A stretch of DNA of 64,000 nt from Elusimicrobia bacterium GWA2_51_34 (GTDB lineage Bacteria > Elusimicrobiota > Elusimicrobia > Elusimicrobiales > UBA9959), in contig MGTS01000002.1 of the NCBI GenBank assembly GCA_001799565.1, positions 1 to 64,000 of the forward strand, written 5' to 3'. The position numbers were made by a program, and so were the translations under genes. Within the stretch, counting starts at the first letter, position 1, and every line of letters begins with the position of its first letter. Below the pieces are notes generated by a model. It saw nothing but the letters and a program-made list of their open reading frames with translations, did no database searches and was not told the DNA's origin. Below, one piece after another: positions 1 through 9,428 of the stretch.

Positions 1-110
1 ATAAACCTCCCGGCTGGATGCCTTAAAGAGAGGTTTTAGCACATAACCAGGACATTTCTAAAAAACGCAACCAGGACATTTTAAAAAAATTTCGACACCG
101 GATATCTGTG
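1..110 (-). mobile_element. Insertion-sequence end; transposase start just outside the window
   Basis: Read on the - strand this segment has two 13-nt copies of AAATGTCCTGGTT (69-81 and 45-57, 24 nt apart), then a ribosome-binding-like CCAGCCGGGAGG (17-6) running off the window edge. The same layout, with the same 24-nt spacing and the same poly-T/AAAATGTC entry, recurs at 58692-58780, where it leads into a short ATG reading frame. I infer the upstream end of an IS whose transposase is encoded leftwards, beyond base 1. The repeated motif is probably a transposase-binding site. The IS family is not certain. Confidence 0.55.
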
Positions 111-112
111 TG

Positions 113-142
113 TTGACAGACCGCTTATTTTAGAGTTAAACT
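113..142 (+). promoter_or_regulatory. Candidate sigma-70 promoter for the HTH-receiver gene
   Basis: TTGACA at 113-118 and TAAACT at 137-142 are separated by 18 nt. The predicted transcript would have a leader of about 60 nt with GGGGGAG ahead of the ATG at 209. The -35 box is perfect and the -10 is a 4/6 match. It lies directly against the insertion-sequence end, so the element could influence expression. Confidence 0.4.
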
Positions 143-208
143 CGTAATAGTATGGTAACCTGGTAAAATTGGTTTTCTTAGCGGCCAAGGCGGCGGGGGA
201 GCTTTAAT

Positions 209-802
209 ATGCGTGAAAAATCATATACTACGTTTCAGGCAGCCAAGTTCTGCGACGTCTACCCTTCAACTGTAATCAGCTGGGTCAATCAAAATAAGAT
301 GCGGGCTTACACGACGCCGGGCGGTCACCGGCGCATCATTAAGTCCGATTTGGTGGATTTTATGAAGGAGTACAAGCTGCCCATAGCCGCGGAGCTTCTG
401 CGCAGGCGAAGCCGGGTGCTTATAGTAGAGGACGACCTGATAGTCGGCAGGCTTCTCTTAAAGGCTCTGCGCAGGGCCTCGCGGTCCTTCGACGTGGACT
501 GGATGCAGGACGGAGTGGGGGCGCTGCTGGCCATCAGCAAGAATCCCCCCGACGTTCTAGTGCTTGACGTAGTTCTGCCGGTAGTGGACGGGGCTTGCGT
601 GCTGGCCTCCCTGCGCGGCGATCCGCAGACGCGCGCTATCAAGGTAGTAGGCATAACCGGCAGGCATCTGCCGCCAGACAAGCTGTTCTATATGCGGCGG
701 CACACAGAGGCATTCTTTTTAAAGCCATTTGATCTGGAGAAATTCGTGGGTAAGATACTTGACCTTCTCGACATTCCAGCCGCGAAGAAGAGGGTACGTT
801 GA
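209..802 (+). CDS. MerR/BldC-type HTH fused to a response-regulator receiver
   Basis: This 197-residue protein has the DNA-binding domain first and the receiver second, the reverse of the usual order. Residues 5-55 match the excisionase/MerR helix-turn-helix, including a TPGGHRR wing. Residues 69-190 form a receiver with the acidic VEDD pair, the phospho-acceptor Asp in VLDVVLP and the conserved Lys in FLKPFD. The start is supported by GGGGGAG upstream. The gene ends 34 nt before the sensor-kinase start at 837, so the two probably form an operon and may be cognate. The likely role is a phosphorylation-controlled transcription factor; the targets cannot be inferred. Confidence 0.85.
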   Translation: MREKSYTTFQAAKFCDVYPSTVISWVNQNKMRAYTTPGGHRRIIKSDLVDFMKEYKLPIAAELLRRRSRVLIVEDDLIVGRLLLKALRRASRSFDVDWMQDGVGALLAISKNPPDVLVLDVVLPVVDGACVLASLRGDPQTRAIKVVGITGRHLPPDKLFYMRRHTEAFFLKPFDLEKFVGKILDLLDIPAAKKRVR

Positions 803-836
803 CGCAGCCGGAGCGCGCCATGACGGCGCGGCGGGC

Positions 837-3800
837 ATGAGCTCGCCAGGCCGGAACGGCCTTCCTTATAATGATGCCGCCGGTGACATTTCGCTGTCCA
901 GCCGCATACTTCGCCGCATCATTCCTCTTACACTGTCCTCTATCCTCCTGTTGGGGCTGGCAAGCTACTTCGTAGCCAAACAACAAATCCTCGGAAGCAT
1001 CAACCGTGAGATCTCGGCCACTGCCCGGCAGGCGGCCGACAACATGGCCGCTTTTTTTAACCTGCGCCAGGAGGACGCCTTAAGCCTCTCCGGAGCGGTT
1101 CCCCTTCACGATTATCTTAAATACAGGGACTATGGTCTAAAGGAGGAGGCCGCGGCCCTGCGCAGGGAGATCAGCCAATCTTATGCCCTGTTTGCGCGGC
1201 ATAAAGGCGTCTATTCCCGCATCTCCTACTGCGACGCGCAAGGCCACGAGGTGGCCGCGGCGACCGCGGCGGGTCCCGCTGCCCCGCGTCCGGAGCGCTT
1301 CCCGCTGCCCATCCCGCCGCGCGGAGAGACACGGCACACCGATATCAGCCCGCAGGGGCAGGGCCCAGGCGAGATTCTTTATTGGATAGGCGTTTACGAC
1401 GATCAGCGGCTGGCGCGGGGCAGCATCGTACTTGTCTGCGACCTGCGCTACGCGCGCCGCATTCTGGCACGCTTTCGCATTGGCAAGCAGGGCCGCGCGC
1501 TGTTAGTCGGCGCCGAAGGCCGTGAGCTGCTTTTTTCCGGCGCGGCCTTCGCTTCCGCCCTTTCCGGCAAGGCCGCAATTTCCGGCACCCCCTGGAGCGT
1601 CACGCTGGAGGTTAAGCCGGATGAGTTCCTGGCGCCGCTGCGCAAGGTGGGGAACTGGACCATCGTATTCTCTATTTTCATCATGGTCCTGATGTTCCTT
1701 TGGGTGGCCTATCTTGTGCGCCTGGCTACGCGGCCTATCTCCGACATGGCGGAGGGAACTAAGAAGATCACGGCCGGCAACCTTGACTTCCGTTTCATCC
1801 CGCCGCCGGTGCGCGAGCTGCGCGTATTGGGAGACGCCTTCAATGATATGGCTAAAAGCCTCAAGGAGCGTAAGCTCCTGTTGGAGGCCCGCATCCGGGA
1901 ACTCTCGGCTCTGCGGGACATGGAGGGCGCGGTGCTCCAGCGCCAGGGGGAGGATAATATTCTGCGGATCTGCCTAAAGGCTGTGGCCGAGGGCCTGGAT
2001 TTTGACCGGACGGGTCTCTATTGGGTGGATCCGGCCGGACAGGAAATCGTCGGGCGATACCTTTACGCCGCGGGCGATAATATTCTCTCGGAACTGGAAT
2101 TCAGCAAGCGGCGCATTCCGCTTGGGGCCGAAGAGATCCTCAACGAAGTTATCCGCACCCGGACCTCGCTGCACGTGTGTGACCCGAAAAGCGACCTGCG
2201 GCTCAACCAGGCCTACATCCAGGAGGCAGACACCCGTGAGTTCCTGATGGCGCCGATTTGCGGAAAAGATCTGGTTTTTGGGGTTCTTGTCGCCGACAAC
2301 CGCCGCAGCGGCCGGGCGCTTAAGGCGACCGATAAGGACGGTCTGACCGTATTTGCCAATGCGGCGGGGCTGGCCCTTGAAAATACCACTCTCTTCCAGC
2401 GCCTGTCGGAGTCCGAGGCCCGCTACCGCACCGTTCTTGACAACTCGCCTGAGGCGGTGCTGGGCCTTTCACGCGAACACTGGATCGCAACCTGGAATAG
2501 GGGCGCCGAGGCTATCTTCGGCTACTCCGAGGCTGAGATCATGGGTAAACCCCTGAACGCGCTGTTTCCTCCCGAGGCGGAAAAGGCTTTTCTGCAGCTG
2601 GCGGCCGAGGTTATGAAGAAAGGTTCGGTGCGCGACTTTCTCCTCCCGGGCAGGGCCCGCGGCGGCCGGCTGCTTGACCTCAGCCTCTCCTGGGGAGGCG
2701 CCCAACCCGACTTCCTGATGAACAAGGAATGGACCGTGGTTATCCGCGATGTGACCGAGGCCAGAAAGCTGGAGCGCCAGATCATACAGTCGGAAAAACT
2801 ATCCGCGGTCGGGCGGCTTATTGCCGGTATCGCGCACGAGCTTAATAATCCGCTTCAGGGCGTTATCGGTTACGCGCAATTTCTTGCGGCCGACGCCCGC
2901 CTTAAGAACAGCGAGGATGTCAGGTTTGTCTACCAGAGCGCGATGCGCTGCCGCAAGATAATAGAGAATCTTCTGCTCTTCGTACGCCAGGGCGGCATAG
3001 AGAAGCGGCCCGTGTGTGTGAGAAAAATGGTGAGCGCCGCGCTTGAGCTTCTTGACTATAAACTGCACAAGGCCGGCGCTGTCCGGGTTGTCAGCGAAGT
3101 GCCGCAAAGCCTGCCGTCCGTCAACGGAGATTTTCAGCAGCTTCAGCAGGTGCTTGTCAACCTGGTCAACAACGCCTGCGACGCAATGGCGGGCCGGAGC
3201 GGGCCTAAAGAAATACATATCCGGGCACTGGCGGCCGAAGATAGGGTACGCCTTGAGGTGGCCGACAACGGACCCGGCATCGCGCCCGAGCACCAGGCCC
3301 GGCTCTTTGAGCCGTTCTTTTCCACGAAAGACGAAGGCTGCGGCACGGGGCTGGGTTTGGCCATCTGCCGGCAGATTGTGGCCGACCATGGGGGAACCAT
3401 CGGGCTTTCAACCGGCCCCGGAGAGGGGGCAAGGTTTGTTATAGATCTGCCGGCTGCCGCGGCGCCGGCTAAGCGCGCCGCGAAGCTTCCATTTTTCAGC
3501 CGCGCGCCGAAGGGCAAGGCCGTACTGCTGGTGGACGACGAGCCGGCCATCCTGTCTTTGCTGTCTAAGGTTCTCTGCGCGGAGGGCTGCCGCGTAGAAA
3601 CCGCTTCTTCCCTGGCGGAAGCGGTTGCCAAGGCGGGTCAAAAACCTTTTGATCTGGTTGTAGCCGACGCCCGCCTGGGAGACGGTCTGGGTATTTCCCT
3701 TCACGAAGGGTGGGCGAACCATTCACCCTTTCCTGTGCCGATTTTTCTTTTTATTACGGGCGATGCCCTTAATATCGCTTTGGAAAAAGCCTTTGCCGCC

Positions 3801-3899
3801 AGGAGCCTGCCCCTGCTCTATAAGCCCGTGGATATCGGGGTCTTCAGACAAGCCGTGCGGGCCCTGCTCAAGGGCGCGCCTACGCGCCGGGGTTCTTGA
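837..3899 (+). CDS. Membrane hybrid histidine kinase (HAMP-GAF-PAS-HisKA-HATPase-REC)
   Basis: A sensor kinase of about 1020 residues. It has a transmembrane segment near residues 28-53, an extracytoplasmic region, a second segment at about 274-300, HAMP (300-350), GAF (365-525), PAS (530-645), the phospho-acceptor His667 in AHELNNPL, an ATPase domain with an ADNGPGI N box and GTGLGLAI G box, and a C-terminal receiver (about 890-1020) with Asp in VADARLGDG and Lys in YKPVD. I place the start at ATG 837; an in-frame start at 729 would overlap the HTH-receiver gene by 74 nt. It probably signals to that upstream regulator, but the terminal receiver could also pass phosphate to another protein. 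Confidence 0.9.
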   Translation: MSSPGRNGLPYNDAAGDISLSSRILRRIIPLTLSSILLLGLASYFVAKQQILGSINREISATARQAADNMAAFFNLRQEDALSLSGAVPLHDYLKYRDYGLKEEAAALRREISQSYALFARHKGVYSRISYCDAQGHEVAAATAAGPAAPRPERFPLPIPPRGETRHTDISPQGQGPGEILYWIGVYDDQRLARGSIVLVCDLRYARRILARFRIGKQGRALLVGAEGRELLFSGAAFASALSGKAAISGTPWSVTLEVKPDEFLAPLRKVGNWTIVFSIFIMVLMFLWVAYLVRLATRPISDMAEGTKKITAGNLDFRFIPPPVRELRVLGDAFNDMAKSLKERKLLLEARIRELSALRDMEGAVLQRQGEDNILRICLKAVAEGLDFDRTGLYWVDPAGQEIVGRYLYAAGDNILSELEFSKRRIPLGAEEILNEVIRTRTSLHVCDPKSDLRLNQAYIQEADTREFLMAPICGKDLVFGVLVADNRRSGRALKATDKDGLTVFANAAGLALENTTLFQRLSESEARYRTVLDNSPEAVLGLSREHWIATWNRGAEAIFGYSEAEIMGKPLNALFPPEAEKAFLQLAAEVMKKGSVRDFLLPGRARGGRLLDLSLSWGGAQPDFLMNKEWTVVIRDVTEARKLERQIIQSEKLSAVGRLIAGIAHELNNPLQGVIGYAQFLAADARLKNSEDVRFVYQSAMRCRKIIENLLLFVRQGGIEKRPVCVRKMVSAALELLDYKLHKAGAVRVVSEVPQSLPSVNGDFQQLQQVLVNLVNNACDAMAGRSGPKEIHIRALAAEDRVRLEVADNGPGIAPEHQARLFEPFFSTKDEGCGTGLGLAICRQIVADHGGTIGLSTGPGEGARFVIDLPAAAAPAKRAAKLPFFSRAPKGKAVLLVDDEPAILSLLSKVLCAEGCRVETASSLAEAVAKAGQKPFDLVVADARLGDGLGISLHEGWANHSPFPVPIFLFITGDALNIALEKAFAARSLPLLYKPVDIGVFRQAVRALLKGAPTRRGS

Positions 3900-4059
3900 A
3901 ACGGTTCCTGTCCGCAAATTTGATCTATCGGTAAAATATTTTTCAACCGCAGGAGGTATTAATATGGTATAGTAGTATAATGTTTAATATTACATTAATT
4001 AGTGTCTGCTCAAAAAATCTTATGCAGACGCTGCTTAGTGGAACCTGCGAGGTCCGCTT

Positions 4060-5868
4060 ATGAGCGTGCAAGACAAAAAATCCCCCACCGTAGTTGAAAC
4101 CTTTCTGCGCTATATTGAAAATGAGGGCGTCACCCATATCTTCGGCATTCCCGGCGGTCCGCTTATGCCGCTCTACGAGGCCATGTACGCCTCCAGCCGC
4201 GTGCGCCCGGTTCTTGCCAAACACGAAGAAGGCGCGGCTTTCATGGCCGACGGTTATGCCCGCGTGCGCGGTGGCCTGGGCGTGTGCTGCGCTACTACCG
4301 GCCCCGGAGCCACGAACGCGTTGACGGGGCTCGCCTGTTCCGCCATGGATTCCATCCCCGTTCTGCTAGTTACGGCGCAGGTGGCCACCTGGTCCTTCAG
4401 CAAGGGCGCGGCGCAGGAATCCAGCGGGTATGGAGTGGACGTTGTGGATCTTTACAAGTCCGTAGCCAAAAAATCCGTCATGCTGGTCAACCCCGTATCC
4501 AGCGGCGATATAATCCGCGGTCTCCTGCGGTCGGCGCTGAGCGGCCGCACCGGCCCCGCGCATTTGAATCTGCCGGCGGATCTAGCTAAAAAACCGGCCG
4601 GTTCCGGTCCTGTCGTGCCTTCGCATCTTTACCGCGCGCCGACCTTAAGCTTTGACCGCGAGGCTGTGCGAAAAGCCGCGCGGGCGATCCTGCGGGCCAG
4701 GCGGCCGGCGATACTTGCCGGCCACGGAGTCACGCTCTCCGGCGCTTTTGAAGAACTGCGGCGTCTGGCCGAAAGGCTGGCTATTCCGGTGGCCACCTCG
4801 CCCAAGGCCAAGGGATGTTTCCCCGAGGACCATATTTTATCGCTCGGCGTGCTGGGTTTTGCCGGTTCGCCGCAGGCCGAGGCTTACTTTACTTCGGGCG
4901 ACGTGGACGTGCTGGTGGTAGTAGGAAGCGGCCTGGGCGAGCAGGTAACGAACGCATGGGATCCGCGCCTGCATCCCTCCGAGGCGCTGATACAGATAGA
5001 TATAGACTGCGATCAGATAGGACGGAACTATCCGGCCGCGACCGGAATTGTGGGCGATGCCAGATCAGTACTGACCGAAATTTACCATCAGATAGGGCGG
5101 GAGGACGCCGTACGCGAAACGGATGTGCCGATAGACGCCCGCCGGGAGCAGCTCAAAATTTTCAAGGCCGCGCATCCGCGTATGGCGCAGGTTGAGGCGA
5201 TGGACGACCTTTCCCTGCCGCTTAAACCTCCGCGGGTCATGAAGGAGCTCCAGGAGGCCCTGCCGGGTGACGCGCTCCTTTTCGTTGATATAGGCAACTC
5301 AATGGCCTGGGCGATACATTACCTGACCCTAACACAGCCGCGCTCCTTTTTCGTGAATCTAGGGTTTGCCTCTATGGGCCATGCGGTCGCGGCCGCTATC
5401 GGCGGCAAGCTTGCCGCTCCGGACCGGCCTGTTATCGCGCTGGTGGGCGACGCGGCCTTCGCGATGAACGGAATGGAAGTTCATACGGCGGTTGAAAATG
5501 AAGTGCCGGTGGTCTGGATCGTGCTCAACAACGGCGGGCACGGTATGGTCTATCACGGCGAACGGGTCCAGTTCCAGGGAAAGTTTGTGTCTTCCAAATT
5601 CTCGCGGCCGATCAATGTGGCGCAACTGGCGGAATCTTTTGGGGCGCTGGCCTATACTGTTGAGGAGCCGGACCGGTTAGCCGGGGCTCTGCGCGCGGCG
5701 CTCCGGTCGGGTCGTCCCGCCGTTATAGACGTGCGGGTGGACCTGGAAGCCTGTCCTCCTACGGCCAACCGTTTTGAGACGCTGAACCGGTTTCTGGGTG
5801 AGACCACAGGCCAACCAAAAACATTCTCGCTCAAGCCGCAGGATTCTCTTGAAAAGACCTGTGTCTGA
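4060..5868 (+). CDS. Thiamine-diphosphate-dependent enzyme, acetolactate-synthase-like
   Basis: This 602-residue protein has the three-domain layout of the acetohydroxyacid synthase/benzoylformate decarboxylase family. The N-terminal PYR domain carries the catalytic Glu in AKHEEGAAFMADGYAR and the GPGATN motif. A central nucleotide-type domain covers about 195-330. The C-terminal PP domain carries the diphosphate/Mg motif GDAAFAMNG followed about 25 residues later by LNNGGHGM. No small regulatory subunit or other ilv gene lies nearby, so the biosynthetic enzyme cannot be assumed. Sulfoacetaldehyde acetyltransferase, a decarboxylase or a carboligase remain possible. The family call is firm and the substrate is unknown. 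Confidence 0.85.
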   Translation: MSVQDKKSPTVVETFLRYIENEGVTHIFGIPGGPLMPLYEAMYASSRVRPVLAKHEEGAAFMADGYARVRGGLGVCCATTGPGATNALTGLACSAMDSIPVLLVTAQVATWSFSKGAAQESSGYGVDVVDLYKSVAKKSVMLVNPVSSGDIIRGLLRSALSGRTGPAHLNLPADLAKKPAGSGPVVPSHLYRAPTLSFDREAVRKAARAILRARRPAILAGHGVTLSGAFEELRRLAERLAIPVATSPKAKGCFPEDHILSLGVLGFAGSPQAEAYFTSGDVDVLVVVGSGLGEQVTNAWDPRLHPSEALIQIDIDCDQIGRNYPAATGIVGDARSVLTEIYHQIGREDAVRETDVPIDARREQLKIFKAAHPRMAQVEAMDDLSLPLKPPRVMKELQEALPGDALLFVDIGNSMAWAIHYLTLTQPRSFFVNLGFASMGHAVAAAIGGKLAAPDRPVIALVGDAAFAMNGMEVHTAVENEVPVVWIVLNNGGHGMVYHGERVQFQGKFVSSKFSRPINVAQLAESFGALAYTVEEPDRLAGALRAALRSGRPAVIDVRVDLEACPPTANRFETLNRFLGETTGQPKTFSLKPQDSLEKTCV

Positions 5869-5959
5869 CAAAGCGGAGAACAGCTGTTTTTTTGTTGCGA
5901 TGTAGGAATGCAGATATGCAGCCGAGCGAGATGGCTTGGCCCGGTATGCACGGAACATC

Positions 5960-7498
5960 ATGAACTACACATCTGCGCACAAGAGGAAAATGCGGCTGGG
6001 GTTGGCCTTGGGATTGTTGTTAAACATCTGCTGCGGATTGCGGGCCCAACAGCCTTTGGTAGTCTGTGATGACGTGACGGATCCTCCAACGCTGAATCCC
6101 CTGCAGGTATTTTCTGACAAGGGACACAGCATCATACAACAGATTTTTGACGGTCTTGTTCAGTTCGATCCGGATGGCCGCATAGAACCCGCTTTGGCTA
6201 TCTCTTGGAAACAAATAAATCCATTGACAATGCGGTTCTATCTGCGCACTGACGTACGTTTCCATAATGGAGAACCCTTTAACGCTGAAGCCGTACGATT
6301 CACTTTGGGGCGGCTGCTTGACCCTGCTGTGCAGTATCCGGGGTATGGGCTAATTAACACCATAGATTATGCCGTTGTGATTGACACCTGGACGGTGGAC
6401 ATCGTAACCCACATGCCGGACAGCCTTCTTTTGCGGCGGCTCGCCGGGTATGTTTTCATTATACCTCCCAAGGCCAGCCTGCAATCGGATTTTGGATCGC
6501 ATCCCATTGGGACCGGACCGTATCGTTTTGAAAGCTGGACTAAGGGCGAATACATTAGTCTCAGCCGGAATCTGGATCATTGGCTTAAACGCGCGGATGC
6601 TCCGGTTGGTCTGGAGTTCCGTTTCATTCCTACCGAGAGGCAGTTGGATCTATTGCTCAACGGCAAGTTGGATATTTTAACGGACCTGCCCGGTACCGCG
6701 ACTTTGAAGGTAACAGTTAATCCCAAGACACAGGTAGTCAAGAAGGCCACCTTCTATACGATGCTGGCCACATTTAACATTTCCCGCGGTCCCCTGAAGA
6801 TCCTGCAGGTTCGTCAGGCGATGAATTACGCCATTAATAAGGATGAATTGATACGTTACGATCTTTTGGGGAACGGCCTGATAATCGCCAGTTTGTCCAT
6901 GCCTGGAGAAGTCGGCCATGACCCCATGCTAAGGCCTTATGCGTATGATCCCCAAAAGGCCCGGAGTCTGCTAAAAGAGACTGGGCTTCCGCTGCCGATC
7001 AGATTGAAGGTCCTGACCAAGGCGCAGGGCGAACGCACTGCCCGCATTATCGCCAAACAGCTTCAGGCTGTGGGTATTGAATGGGAGATTTATGGAGTTA
7101 CCACAGACGCGAACGTTATTCGGGACCTGGCTTCCAGGGATATCGATTTAAGTCTCGCAAGTGTGCCGGATGTTATGGGGCATATTGCCTTCCTGCAAAG
7201 CATCGGGCTTTACTCACGGTCCCCATTTTCTCTTCAGAAAAACTCTGACTATGACAGGCGGTTGGAGGGGGTGATCATGGAATTGGACCCCGGCAAACAT
7301 GAGAAAGCGGCGCAAGAGCTGGACAGGTATGTGTACGACCAAGCTCTGAGTCTTTTCACTTACCAACGGATCCGCACTTATGGGGTTTCCCGCCGGATAA
7401 AATTCATCCCCAATGTGACGGGACGGCTGTACTTGTATCAAAACCAGTCTGTAATGGAAGGTTCCCCGCCAAAAGCGGGGGAAAGAGGTGGTCTATGA
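5960..7498 (+). CDS. ABC-type solute-binding protein, oligopeptide/nickel family 5
   Basis: A periplasmic binding protein of about 512 residues from the SBP_bac_5 (DppA/OppA) family. It starts with a signal peptide (basic KRKMRLG, hydrophobic core, cleavage near LRAQQ), followed by the family signatures TDPPTLNP, IFDGLVQFD, FHNGEPFNAEAV and an IGTGPYRF-like turn. ATG 5960 is preferred over the upstream frame start at 5936 because the basic signal region follows it. There is no permease or ATPase partner in the window. The next gene overlaps its end by 4 nt, so this is an orphan binding protein co-transcribed with a small membrane protein. It may serve a transporter elsewhere or a sensing role. 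Confidence 0.85.
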   Translation: MNYTSAHKRKMRLGLALGLLLNICCGLRAQQPLVVCDDVTDPPTLNPLQVFSDKGHSIIQQIFDGLVQFDPDGRIEPALAISWKQINPLTMRFYLRTDVRFHNGEPFNAEAVRFTLGRLLDPAVQYPGYGLINTIDYAVVIDTWTVDIVTHMPDSLLLRRLAGYVFIIPPKASLQSDFGSHPIGTGPYRFESWTKGEYISLSRNLDHWLKRADAPVGLEFRFIPTERQLDLLLNGKLDILTDLPGTATLKVTVNPKTQVVKKATFYTMLATFNISRGPLKILQVRQAMNYAINKDELIRYDLLGNGLIIASLSMPGEVGHDPMLRPYAYDPQKARSLLKETGLPLPIRLKVLTKAQGERTARIIAKQLQAVGIEWEIYGVTTDANVIRDLASRDIDLSLASVPDVMGHIAFLQSIGLYSRSPFSLQKNSDYDRRLEGVIMELDPGKHEKAAQELDRYVYDQALSLFTYQRIRTYGVSRRIKFIPNVTGRLYLYQNQSVMEGSPPKAGERGGL

Positions 7499-7959
7499 CC
7501 ATGTTTATGACCTGTTTCTTCAAAGAAGCGGTAAAATTGGAAAATCTTGTTTTTCTGGCCGGTTTCCTGCATCTTTTTCAACTGCCTGCCGCGCTTGTTT
7601 TCGCGCCCAAAATGCTTAACTGGAAAGAAGACTTTGCCAAACTAACCGCAATGAACCGCACCATTTTTAACATGTTGGGAGGCGGGATTCTTCTGGCATC
7701 CGTGGGGGCTGGCGTGGTGGTTCTGGTGGCGCCGGCGGAAGTGGCGGGGGGGAGCAGGTTGGGAACCGCTTTCTGCGGTTATCTCGCCCTTATGTGGCTT
7801 CACCGGGCATGGATACAGATTTTTGTATATTCATCCCTTTGGCCCGGCGGCCGGATCGGCCGATTAAGTTACTACGGCTTATTAACCAGCCTTACTGTTA
7901 AGACAGGGATTTATTCGATGGCTTTTGTTCTAGGATTAATGAAACTTTGGATATCGTAA
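7495..7959 (+). CDS. Small four-helix membrane protein, unknown function
   Basis: This 154-residue protein has hydrophobic segments at about 16-38, 58-82, 90-112 and 125-150 and no recognisable motif. Its start overlaps the stop of the solute-binding protein (ATGA) and it is followed closely by the radical SAM gene, so the three are likely one transcript. Loops are short, and a few charged residues lie between helices 1 and 2. I do not recognise a family. Confidence 0.7.
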   Translation: MTMFMTCFFKEAVKLENLVFLAGFLHLFQLPAALVFAPKMLNWKEDFAKLTAMNRTIFNMLGGGILLASVGAGVVVLVAPAEVAGGSRLGTAFCGYLALMWLHRAWIQIFVYSSLWPGGRIGRLSYYGLLTSLTVKTGIYSMAFVLGLMKLWIS

Positions 7960-7985
7960 CTTCTTTGACCGGCCGGAGGTCCCCA

Positions 7986-9386
7986 ATGAAAGTGACTTTA
8001 ATCAACGCCAACACCATTAAGCCCCCTTTAAGTCCCATCGGGCTTCTTTATCTGTCCGCCTATTTGAAATCAAAAGGTATGTTGGTGAACGTTGTGGATC
8101 TGTGCTGCGCGAATGATATCCCCGCCGCGTTAAGTTCCATGGGAAAAAACCAGCCGGATATAATAGGCGTTTCTATCCGTAACATTGACGCAGCCCAGAT
8201 GAAAATGAGTAAATATTTTTTGCCCGATGTCCTCACAATTATAAAGTTGGTGAAGGAACAGTGTCCGCGGACCCCGCTAGTTCTGGGCGGGGCGGGCTTT
8301 TCCATCGCACCGGTTGAGATCATGGAAATGACGAAGGCGGATTACGGGGTTGTTGGAGAGGGGGAAGCCGCCCTCTATGCGCTGGTCCAGGGGCTGCAGA
8401 CAGGAAGCGATGTCCGCGCGGTTGCGGGTTTGATCTTCAGGGACGGCGACGGGAAAATCAGGATCAATCCCCCGCAAAACTCCAGTACCGCGTTTCTTCG
8501 GGCTCTCCCCTTTCAGGATTTGGATGCCGTCAATTATTCCTTATATTACAATCAGGGCGGCATGGCCAGTCTTCAAACGAAGAGGGGGTGTGCCCTGGAT
8601 TGTGTTTACTGCACATATCCGTTGATCGAAGGGAAAAATTACCGTCTCATCCCGCCCGCTCATGTGGTGGACGAAATGGAATATGTTTTATCCAGAGGTT
8701 ATGACTATTTTCATTTCAGTGACAGCGTTTTTAATGTGCCGCGGGAGCACGCTCTTCAGGTCTGCCGTGAAATAATCCGCAGAGGCCTTAAAGTCAAATG
8801 GCACGCTTATATGTCGCCCCAAGGCTTTGACGCGGAACTCGCCGGGGTTCTGGCCGCCGCGGGCAACGACGGGGTGCTTTTCGGAGTTGACAGCTGCTCG
8901 GAGAGCATGCTGGGGCACCTCGGCAAAGGCTTTCATAAACGAGACATCGCGCACGCCTGCGAAGCCTGCCGCGTCCATGGCCTTGAATTTAGTTTCCACA
9001 TTCTCTTTGGCGCCCCGGGCGAAACTATGGAGACCGTGGAGGAAACACTGCAGGCTATTGATGACTTGCGTCCAACGGCGGCTTTTCTTACGCAGGGGAT
9101 CCGTGTCTACCGCGACACTCCGATCTACAAGAGACTGGTGTCGGAAGGCAAACTTGATCCGGGCCGTTCCCTGCTGGAGCCTTATTTTTACCTTTCCGAA
9201 GAGCTCGGTCCCCGGTTTCCCGGACGCGTCCACGAATACGCCGTGGCGCGGGATTTTGTTTTCAGCGACACCACGGCCAAATCTCCCAGCACGGATGAGG
9301 CGGTTGTCGCGCTTTATAAAAGAAATTTCAGGGGGCCCTGCTGGAAAATACTTAAAGAACTGAAGCGCGTTTCCGCCGGCAGGTGA
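7986..9386 (+). CDS. B12-binding-domain radical SAM protein
   Basis: About 466 residues. The N-terminal half (1-150) is a cobalamin-binding-type Rossmann domain with the pattern PPLSPIGLLYLSAYLK and a GEGEAAL motif. The radical SAM domain carries Cys202, Cys206 and Cys209 (CALDCVYC) for the 4Fe-4S cluster, and the C-terminal part resembles the elongator/MiaB-like core. The start at 7986 is chosen because GGAGG lies 8 nt upstream; an earlier in-frame ATG lies inside the preceding gene. Relatives act as methyltransferases or in cofactor and lipid chemistry. The substrate here is unknown. A hairpin terminator follows at 9398-9428. Confidence 0.85.
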   Translation: MKVTLINANTIKPPLSPIGLLYLSAYLKSKGMLVNVVDLCCANDIPAALSSMGKNQPDIIGVSIRNIDAAQMKMSKYFLPDVLTIIKLVKEQCPRTPLVLGGAGFSIAPVEIMEMTKADYGVVGEGEAALYALVQGLQTGSDVRAVAGLIFRDGDGKIRINPPQNSSTAFLRALPFQDLDAVNYSLYYNQGGMASLQTKRGCALDCVYCTYPLIEGKNYRLIPPAHVVDEMEYVLSRGYDYFHFSDSVFNVPREHALQVCREIIRRGLKVKWHAYMSPQGFDAELAGVLAAAGNDGVLFGVDSCSESMLGHLGKGFHKRDIAHACEACRVHGLEFSFHILFGAPGETMETVEETLQAIDDLRPTAAFLTQGIRVYRDTPIYKRLVSEGKLDPGRSLLEPYFYLSEELGPRFPGRVHEYAVARDFVFSDTTAKSPSTDEAVVALYKRNFRGPCWKILKELKRVSAGR

Positions 9387-9397
9387 GCCGGCGGTGG

Positions 9398-9428
9398 CCG
9401 GCCGCTCAGGCATGCGCGCCGGTTTTTT
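9398..9428 (+). terminator. Rho-independent terminator after the radical SAM gene
   Basis: CCGGC-CGC (9398-9405) pairs with GCG-C-GCCGG (9414-9422) with one bulged base and an 8-nt loop. Six T residues follow at once (9423-9428). It begins 12 nt after the stop codon. Confidence 0.65.

Noticed and set aside
4060-5868. Naming the thiamine enzyme ilvB
   Set aside because: No small subunit or branched-chain amino-acid genes nearby, and the substrate cannot be read from the sequence.
5869-5900. Terminator after the thiamine enzyme gene
   Set aside because: AACAGCTGTT has no loop; not a believable hairpin despite the T-run.
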